From NCBI GenBank assembly GCA_017993865.1, contig JAGOLU010000006.1:1-18553 (forward strand): 18,553 nt of DNA. The letters are read 5' to 3'. Under the pieces are notes generated by a model. It was not told the origin of the DNA and did no database searches. It saw only the letters and a program-made list of their open reading frames with translations. This DNA is from Candidatus Woesebacteria bacterium (GTDB lineage Bacteria > Patescibacteriota > Microgenomatia > UBA1406 > GWC2-37-13). This document shows positions 8,075 through 12,786 of this stretch, piece after piece (the first letter of the stretch is position 1; each line of letters begins with the position of its first letter). The position numbers and the translations under genes are program-made.

Positions 8075-8872
8075 TTATTTGGTTGAAGCAGTGGGACTCG
8101 CTGTCGTAACTATTGTCTTCACGATTGAGTCAAACAGGGTGTACCATTGTTGTGCGACCCCCATACCTTCTCCGTTCTGTAGCTTCAGTTCGAAAGCTGG
8201 TATTTGATCGAGTTCCCATACTTTCTCAGCACCACAGTTTAGCTCGTCTGTCTTGAAATATTCAGGCATCTCCTCCATGATCTGGGCTTTTGGTCCATAC
8301 AAGCTAAGGCGCACTCGATATTCACCTGGGTAGAAGGTGAGAGTGCGAACGAACATCACGCTGCACACCTCAAATTGTACAAATGTTGTGGAAACCGCTC
8401 CTCTCAGCGCTCCGACATTCACCACATCGGCGCCGACCCCGTATGCAAGCCGCTCTTTGTCTTTTAATGCGTCGAGTCTTCCCGCGTTCATGGGGAGCTC
8501 ATCGGGAATATCCGCGAGTTTCTCCACATTTACCGTGAGATTTATGTTGTTCGCATCTTGTGGTTCGTCATTAAAACCAATTGTTGAGGGATAGGCAAAA
8601 GAGAAACCGGTCTCAGAGTTTTCGTATGTGAGCCACCCAGGTGCGGCAGTAACAGTTTGGGTGGGCAGCGGTGTATTCGTGAGTGTAGGCGCCATGACAG
8701 TCAGAGTAGGTGAGCTTTGGCGAGGAACCATGACGAACGCGATTCCTCCGAGTAACAGTATTATTATAATGAGCACCACCAACACAACTCTCTTTTTGGC
8801 GGATTGTTGGAGATGCAGAGTTTGCTCATTTGATGCCTCGGTGGTTTGCGGGGGGAGAGTGGTGTTTTCCAT
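8075..8872 (-). CDS. Membrane-anchored extracytoplasmic protein, function unknown
   Basis: The 265-residue protein has a polar N-terminal tail of about 28 residues ending in KKR, one strong membrane segment (VVLVVLIIIILLLGGIAFVM), a Thr/Pro-rich linker (TLTNTPLPTQTVT), and a globular domain beginning GWLTYENSETGFSFAYPS. That opening resembles the PsbP-like/DUF-type domains common after single anchors in Patescibacteria. Two Cys residues (FEVCSVM and ELNCGAE) could pair outside the cell. The orientation is N-in, C-out by the positive-inside rule. I chose the ATG at 8872 because a GGTGAG Shine-Dalgarno-like sequence lies 7 bases upstream, and because the earlier in-frame ATG at 8887 lies inside the -10 box. 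It follows the EcfT gene by 46 bases but seems to have its own promoter. Confidence 0.75.
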   Translation of the reverse strand: MENTTLPPQTTEASNEQTLHLQQSAKKRVVLVVLIIIILLLGGIAFVMVPRQSSPTLTVMAPTLTNTPLPTQTVTAAPGWLTYENSETGFSFAYPSTIGFNDEPQDANNINLTVNVEKLADIPDELPMNAGRLDALKDKERLAYGVGADVVNVGALRGAVSTTFVQFEVCSVMFVRTLTFYPGEYRVRLSLYGPKAQIMEEMPEYFKTDELNCGAEKVWELDQIPAFELKLQNGEGMGVAQQWYTLFDSIVKTIVTTASPTASTK

Positions 8873-8885
8873 ATACTTACTCACC

Positions 8886-8894
8886 ATAATAACA
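8886..8894 (-). promoter_or_regulatory. Extended -10 promoter of the membrane-anchored protein gene
   Basis: Minus-strand TGT-TATTAT matches an extended -10. It lies 13 bases before the ATG at 8872, leaving a leader of about 6 bases after the expected transcription start. It overlaps one arm of an inverted repeat (8893-8923). Confidence 0.45.
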
Positions 8895-8923
8895 TAGTTG
8901 GACTATAGGTGTTCGTAACTATG
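8893..8923. repeat. Inverted repeat CATAGTT-N17-AACTATG between ecfT and the next gene
   Basis: The seven-base arms at 8893-8899 and 8917-8923 are perfect complements. The centre contains the palindrome CTATAG. One arm covers the ecfT stop codon and the other covers the TG of the next gene's extended -10. There is no T-run after it, so it is a poor terminator; an operator is possible but unproven. Confidence 0.35.
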
Positions 8924-9494
8924 CCTCCATAAACCCCCTCGAAACCATCGTGAGCCCGATTGTCTCCGAGCGCTGAAGAATGCGATGGACAATGGGAACA
9001 AAAGACGCGACAGGAGAGAGAAGCTTAGATTTCCATGTAAGCCCTACGCCCCGCGATTGCTGTGCGATTTGAATGAATTCTTGTTCGCGTATCAAATTCG
9101 GAATAGCACTAAACGTCATCGTGAGGAGGAGTTGCCAGGTGCGCGGCAAGAACCAAAGTGCTGATATGAGCGACGATGGAGACACATACTGCACCATCAG
9201 AAAAACAATCTGGCTTATGATCGCTAGTTGGAGAGTGACTCGGACTGCGTTATTCAGCCGATCAGCTACGGGCACAGCCTGATTGAATACCATCTGAAAT
9301 AAGAGAAGAGTAACCCCAATGAACAGAAAGGTGGTCAGACGTTTGAGAACTCTTTTTTTAGATAGAAACAGATATCCCAAGAGGTACACACAACTAAAGA
9401 CAGCGCTTAACGCGAGAATATTGTGTGAAGTCAGTATTAGTGCGTTGACAACAAGCACCATAGAAATCCCCACAAATACTTTTAGATTATTCAT
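8919..9494 (-). CDS. ecfT: ECF transporter transmembrane component EcfT (short form)
   Basis: The 191-residue membrane protein is the scaffold that couples the ATPase to the S component. Hydrophobic segments lie at about 5-45, 52-70, 85-105 and 108-130. The cytoplasmic coupling helices carry the characteristic short Arg-Gly motifs, SRG at 147-149 (AQQSRGVGL) and SRGF at 185-188. The protein ends just after the second motif, so it is shorter than the roughly 250-270 residues usual for EcfT and lacks the trailing membrane segment. Its start overlaps the end of the ATPase gene by 8 bases, so translation is coupled. Regulation is through the FMN riboswitch at the head of the operon. Confidence 0.85.
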   Translation of the reverse strand: MNNLKVFVGISMVLVVNALILTSHNILALSAVFSCVYLLGYLFLSKKRVLKRLTTFLFIGVTLLLFQMVFNQAVPVADRLNNAVRVTLQLAIISQIVFLMVQYVSPSSLISALWFLPRTWQLLLTMTFSAIPNLIREQEFIQIAQQSRGVGLTWKSKLLSPVASFVPIVHRILQRSETIGLTMVSRGFMEA

Positions 9495-10239
9495 GTTGTA
9501 TTCTCCTCGGGATCTTTATCCCTAAATCATGTAGTTGTTTGCGTTGGGCAAAGACATCCTTTGTCGACCCATGCATCGCACATGAACCATTGTCCAGCAC
9601 GATCATATGACTCGCATATGTTAATAGGAAGTCTGTGTCATGTTCAACGGCAATTATGGTCTTGCCTTGCATATTTAGTTGAGCGAGAAGATCATACAGC
9701 TCTATTGCACTTCGATAATCAAGCATTGCCGAAGGTTCGTCGAGAACAATGTAGTCCGTATTCATAGCAAGAACTGCAGCAATGGTGAGCTTCTGTTTTT
9801 GCCCGAGTGAGAGAGCATGTGGGTCTCGATTCTCATATCCATCAAGCCCAACCGCGGCGAGTGATTGAGTCACTGTATCATCAGTGTAGCTGATGCTTAG
9901 GTTCATAAGTCCAAATGTTATTTCCTCTCGTACGGTCAGATTGAAGATCATAAAATCTGGATTCTGAAACACCATCCCAACTTTGCGAGCAAAGTGGGAA
10001 ACAGGTTTATTCCGGGTGTTCTCTCCATCGATTAGCACGTTACCGGCCAGTTTTGCTTCGATCTGATGGGGAATAAGTCCATTCAAAAGGTGAACAAAGG
10101 TGGTTTTGCCAGAACCGTTTGTCCCTGTGATGCCACAGAACGAACCCTTGGCAATGGTAGCGGTGACCCCATCTAATTCAAATCCTCCCACGCCATACTG
10201 CACCGAGACATTGTCTACATAAATCCCTGCATCACTCAT
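9487..10239 (-). CDS. ecfA: ECF transporter ATPase (EcfA)
   Basis: The 250-residue ABC ATPase has all motifs: Walker A GTNGSGKTT at 39-47, Q-loop Gln92 (FQNPDFMIFN), signature LSLGQKQKL starting at 143, Walker B YIVLDEPS with Asp167 and Glu168, D-loop SAMLD, and the switch His200 (VEHD). The FQNPD sequence is typical of ECF ATPases. The signature has Leu in place of the usual first Gly (LSLGQ). Only one ATPase gene is in the operon, so the transporter would use a homodimer unless a second subunit is encoded elsewhere. The ATG overlaps the stop of the S-component gene by 4 bases, which indicates coupled translation. It powers vitamin uptake at the inner face of the membrane. Confidence 0.93.
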   Translation of the reverse strand: MSDAGIYVDNVSVQYGVGGFELDGVTATIAKGSFCGITGTNGSGKTTFVHLLNGLIPHQIEAKLAGNVLIDGENTRNKPVSHFARKVGMVFQNPDFMIFNLTVREEITFGLMNLSISYTDDTVTQSLAAVGLDGYENRDPHALSLGQKQKLTIAAVLAMNTDYIVLDEPSAMLDYRSAIELYDLLAQLNMQGKTIIAVEHDTDFLLTYASHMIVLDNGSCAMHGSTKDVFAQRKQLHDLGIKIPRRIQHE

Positions 10240-10820
10240 AGAACCTCCTTCGGACGGGATGAATATCGGTGAATTTTAAATGTGTATACCAATACCCACG
10301 CAAGGCCAACATCAAGAGCGCTCTGAATAATATTAAATATTGCTATGACGTACCACGGAATCGCGGACATTGCCTGGACTGTGGTCATCCCGGTCCAGAT
10401 TGGTATCGCATAATAGTAATTTAGAGGGATTATCACCGCGCAGCGAATGACGACACCGATAAGAAGTGGCAAAACCAAAGATGAGGGAGATGCATAGTAG
10501 TTGAGTGGCTTCCGTAATGTGCGAATCCACAGATCAAACACAACCCAGAGAGGAGCGGTCGCTACCCATTTCATACTTGCTCCGAGCCAGGTATCGGGGG
10601 CAAAAAACGTGATCACCAGCGCACCAAGAACAGAAACGATCAGAGTTACGCGCGCACCAAACATAAAATATGCTAAGAACCAACTCACCGCTACCACATC
10701 AATCCACATGCCAAATTGTGGAGACTGGTATCCAATATGAGTAAGTTGGGTAAGCGCAGAAATTGCGGCCAGACCTGCGATTATGCCGATGACACGCACC
10801 GGTATTTTGTGTTTGATCAT
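10236..10820 (-). CDS. ribU: ECF transporter S component, probably riboflavin-specific (RibU-like)
   Basis: The 194-residue protein has about six hydrophobic segments (near 10-28, 40-55, 57-73, 84-100, 115-133, 155-180), the size and topology of ECF substrate-binding subunits. A GASMKWVATAPLW motif at 80-92 resembles the conserved Lys-aromatic-Ala-Thr stretch of RibU-type proteins, though I cannot align it. The specificity call rests mainly on the FMN riboswitch directly upstream: such aptamers control riboflavin synthesis or uptake. The ATG follows the expression-platform hairpin and a run of six Ts, and a GGGGA ribosome-binding sequence sits 6 bases before it. It is the first gene of a three-gene overlapping operon with the ATPase and EcfT. 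Confidence 0.85.
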   Translation of the reverse strand: MIKHKIPVRVIGIIAGLAAISALTQLTHIGYQSPQFGMWIDVVAVSWFLAYFMFGARVTLIVSVLGALVITFFAPDTWLGASMKWVATAPLWVVFDLWIRTLRKPLNYYASPSSLVLPLLIGVVIRCAVIIPLNYYYAIPIWTGMTTVQAMSAIPWYVIAIFNIIQSALDVGLAWVLVYTFKIHRYSSRPKEVL

Positions 10821-10826
10821 AAAAAA

Positions 10827-10840
10827 TCCCCATTCGGGGA
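10827..10840 (-). promoter_or_regulatory. Riboswitch expression platform: hairpin hiding the ribU ribosome-binding site
   Basis: On the minus strand TCCCC-GAAT-GGGGA forms a 5-bp hairpin followed by TTTTTT and then the ATG. GGGGA is the only Shine-Dalgarno-like sequence, so the hairpin would block initiation. The upstream bases TCCCCGAA (10833-10840) are also an exact complement of TTCGGGGA at 10988-10995 in the 5' strand of the aptamer, which gives an alternative pairing that frees GGGGA. A short transcription terminator is the other reading, as the T-run follows directly. Confidence 0.65.
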
Positions 10841-10846
10841 AAATCT

Positions 10847-10999
10847 CTTTCTTTCATCCCGACTGTACGGTCGGCTCCGGATTCTCACCGAGTCATGCGC
10901 GACACAGAGCGGTTAGTCTTTGTGTGTTGCTCGTGGGCTCGACCTTGTGTAATCAAAGTCATCACCACCGATTTGGACTTTCACCAATCCCCGAAAAAG
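10847..10999 (-). promoter_or_regulatory. FMN riboswitch aptamer (RFN element)
   Basis: All conserved blocks of the RFN element are present on the minus strand in order. The P1 5' side is CTTTTTC. Next come GGGGATTGGTGAAAGTCC (consensus GGGCAGGGUGAAAUUCCC) and CGGTGG. Then follow GAGCCCACGAGC (consensus AGCCCGCGAGC) and a variable ACACA/TGTGT stem. The 3' blocks are CTCGGTGAGAATCCGGAGCC, GACCGTACAGTCGGGATG and the P1 3' side GAAAGAAAG. It binds FMN. It starts about where the TTGACA/TACACT promoter would start transcription and lies just before the ribU-like gene. High FMN should favour the aptamer and lower transporter expression. Confidence 0.95.
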
Positions 11000-11006
11000 T
11001 ATGAGA

Positions 11007-11035
11007 AGTGTACTGTCGGAGCGCTTAGTTGTCAA
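11007..11035 (-). promoter_or_regulatory. Promoter of the riboswitch-ECF operon
   Basis: Minus strand: TTGACA (perfect -35) at 11030-11035, a 17-base spacer, then TACACT (4 of 6 to TATAAT) at 11007-11012. The expected start is near 11000, one base before the P1 stem of the riboswitch. The tight match in position supports both calls. Confidence 0.75.
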
Positions 11036-11087
11036 CCACGCCCCTTTTGTAGTATGCTGCAGAGATAGATCTCCTCACACAATTCTT

Positions 11088-11255
11088 ATGCCAACCAAAA
11101 CCCTCATTATGATTGGTGTTATCGTCGGTTCGACCATTGGCGGGTATGTTCCCACACTGGTTGGAGCATCGATATTCTCATTAACCTCCGTTATCGGGAG
11201 CACCGTTGGAGGGATCGTTGGCATATATATCGGGTACCAACTGTCAAAAATGTAG
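11088..11255 (+). CDS. Small Gly-rich two-helix membrane protein
   Basis: The 55-residue protein begins MPTKTLIMIGVIVGSTIGGY and has two hydrophobic, glycine-rich segments separated by a short loop (PTLVGASIFS), ending in GYQLSKM. It resembles the small Gly-zipper membrane proteins often seen in Patescibacteria, but no function is known. The frame is open further upstream to 11001, but that stretch runs through the divergent riboswitch promoter and is not membrane-like, so the ATG at 11088 is preferred. A weak promoter is possible (TTGTCA at 11029-11034 with TAGTAT at 11050-11055, a short 15-base spacer). It is convergent with the exonuclease gene. Confidence 0.65.
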   Translation: MPTKTLIMIGVIVGSTIGGYVPTLVGASIFSLTSVIGSTVGGIVGIYIGYQLSKM

Positions 11256-11265
11256 ACTCGCGGAA

Positions 11266-11844
11266 TTAGAAGGGCAGCGTGTGGTGAATTTCTTCCTGTC
11301 TCTTGCTATTGCGGTATTTATCCCAGTGGGTGCTGATACGAGTACGTTGTGGTGGAACGCCGATATACACACATCCATAGGTGCCGCCGTATTCAAACAC
11401 TTGCTTTGTTATTTTCACATCATCTGTACAGTACTGAATAATCTTGTCTATCTCGCCAGTCTTATACCACTCAGTCGCTTGCAGACCATGACCGCTTTTC
11501 TTGACCCCCAGTGTCGCCGATGCAACGTCGTTGAGACCAAATCTTCTGCCCGTTGTCTGACGGATATCCTCAAGCATATCGAATACGGGCAAGTCAGAAA
11601 CATTACCATGATAGTAGGCTTGAAGGACGGGGAAGTCGAATCCGATGATATTGTACCCTATCACATAAGAAGCTCGTTCTAGGTGGGGGAATAAGTCTAT
11701 GAGCTTATCTTCAGTGAATGCATGATACTTACCATCGTTATAGTCGTAGAGCACAGCGACAGAGATCCCAAGTTTGGCAGGATCTGAGAATTGACGGAAC
11801 GTATACTTTGTTTCGACATCGAGAATGACAGGGTATGCATCCAT
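11266..11844 (-). CDS. Stand-alone RNase H-fold 3'-5' exonuclease (DEDDy type)
   Basis: The 192-residue protein has the exonuclease motifs in order. Exo I is ILDVETK with Asp9 and Glu11. Exo II is YNIIGFDFPVL with Asn65 and Asp70. Exo III is QYCTDDVKIT with Tyr138 and Asp142 (Y-x3-D). The order and the GYNIIGFD form match the YprB-like/PolB-related exonuclease group, which is often fused to or placed beside a helicase. No helicase domain or polymerase is attached here. It would trim single-stranded ends of DNA or RNA with two metal ions; the substrate is unknown. An extended -10 (TGaTAAAAT) ends 8 bases before the ATG. Confidence 0.82.
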   Translation of the reverse strand: MDAYPVILDVETKYTFRQFSDPAKLGISVAVLYDYNDGKYHAFTEDKLIDLFPHLERASYVIGYNIIGFDFPVLQAYYHGNVSDLPVFDMLEDIRQTTGRRFGLNDVASATLGVKKSGHGLQATEWYKTGEIDKIIQYCTDDVKITKQVFEYGGTYGCVYIGVPPQRTRISTHWDKYRNSKRQEEIHHTLPF

Positions 11845-11852
11845 AGGTGCTC

Positions 11853-11861
11853 ATTTTATCA
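11853..11861 (-). promoter_or_regulatory. Extended -10 promoter of the exonuclease gene (leaderless)
   Basis: Minus-strand TGA-TAAAAT lies 8 bases before the ATG at 11844. A second possible element, TGC-TATGAT, overlaps just upstream. No Shine-Dalgarno sequence is present. Confidence 0.55.
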
Positions 11862-11868
11862 TAGCAGT

Positions 11869-12255
11869 TTAGTGCACCCGACGTTTTCGTGAGGTCTCAC
11901 CAAGATCGCGAAATATCTCGACAGTCACGGGATTTTCGATACCTTGCGATTTAATGTGGGGGAGTCGCATATCGATACGATTGATTTGTTCGTGGAATTG
12001 GTTCCGATATGTTCGCATGAGTTGATAAAATGTCTTCACTTCTTTTTTGGGAAGATCTTTTTCGGCCTTACCAAGATATTCATCAAGCTTCAGAATACTC
12101 CAAAGTACGCCGATGAAGTGGCTATTCGCCATATTCAAGTGGAACACATCGCCAGCAAACGGACGGATCTTCAGTGCGTTCATACGGATATCTTGCTCCA
12201 TTGCACGCGTAGAAGGTTTATTATTTACCACTTTATCTCGGAACTCCGCAACCAT
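11869..12255 (-). CDS. Hypothetical helical protein
   Basis: About 128 residues, mostly helical and charged, with no signal or membrane segment. Visible stretches include MEQDIRMNALKIRPFAGDVF, HFIGVLWSILKLDEYLGKAE and TFYQLMRTYRNQFHEQINR, ending in a basic tail (SRKRRVH). I do not recognise a family. The frame stays open to 12333, which would overlap the YqeY start on the other strand; I take the ATG at 12255 (MVAEFRDK), but an upstream non-ATG start cannot be ruled out. No Shine-Dalgarno sequence precedes it. The stop lies 24 bases before the exonuclease start, so the two may be cotranscribed, although the exonuclease has its own -10 box. Confidence 0.6.
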   Translation of the reverse strand: MVAEFRDKVVNNKPSTRAMEQDIRMNALKIRPFAGDVFHLNMANSHFIGVLWSILKLDEYLGKAEKDLPKKEVKTFYQLMRTYRNQFHEQINRIDMRLPHIKSQGIENPVTVEIFRDLGETSRKRRVH

Positions 12256-12305
12256 ATCAAACGCATCAAGCTTTTTGCTGTCTGTTCTATCCGATATTTG
12301 ATCTG

Positions 12306-12314
12306 TGGTAGAAT
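12306..12314 (+). promoter_or_regulatory. Extended -10 promoter of yqeY (near-leaderless)
   Basis: TGG-TAGAAT is followed by 8 bases and then the ATG at 12323. The expected start is 0-2 bases before the ATG. No Shine-Dalgarno sequence is present. Confidence 0.5.
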
Positions 12315-12322
12315 GTTTCCCT

Positions 12323-12769
12323 ATGTCTCTCATACAAACTATTCAAACTGATACAACTCAAGCGTTAAAATCCGGGGATAAACCCAAGCTCAATGCTCTG
12401 AGATTCATTGTATCACAACTAAAGTATAAGGAAATAGAGTTGCGCCGTGAGCCCACAGACGACGAGGTTGTAGCAGTGATCAGAAAAGAGATTAAAGAGC
12501 TTAGTGAGGCGAGCGAACAGTTTAAAACTGCGGGAAGGAATGATCTGTGTGATGAGAACATGCAGCAAGTAAGTATTATGAAAACCTATCTCCCCCCCGA
12601 GATATCTGACGATGAATTATCCATATTAATTTCGAGTTATATTGAAGAAAATAAGGACGCATACGTTTCCAATCCTCGTGCGTTCACGGGTAAGGTGGTG
12701 AGCGCGCTCAAATCGAGAGTGTCTCCTGATCGAATAGTGCAGATGTACAATAAACTCCCTCGGACATAA
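12323..12769 (+). CDS. yqeY: GatB/YqeY domain protein
   Basis: The 148-residue protein matches the YqeY family from end to end: MSLIQTIQTDTTQALKSGDK, then LNALRFIVSQLKYKEIELR, the VIRKEIKELSEASEQFKTAG segment, MKTYLPPEISDDEL, and the C-terminal FTGKVVSALKSRVSPDRIVQ. The family shares the tail domain of the GatB amidotransferase subunit, which contacts tRNA, but the free-standing protein's role is not settled. The length is typical. The ATG at 12323 is the family start; the frame is open 18 bases further, but that falls over the -10 box. It ends 17 bases from the convergent VirB6-like gene. Confidence 0.92.
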   Translation: MSLIQTIQTDTTQALKSGDKPKLNALRFIVSQLKYKEIELRREPTDDEVVAVIRKEIKELSEASEQFKTAGRNDLCDENMQQVSIMKTYLPPEISDDELSILISSYIEENKDAYVSNPRAFTGKVVSALKSRVSPDRIVQMYNKLPRT

Positions 12770-12786
12770 CAAAGGAGATGTGTGGG

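Noticed and set aside
11206..11682. Plus-strand open frame of 158 codons opposite the exonuclease
   Set aside because: It is antisense to a gene with all catalytic motifs; its protein shows no domain and it overlaps the end of the small membrane-protein gene.
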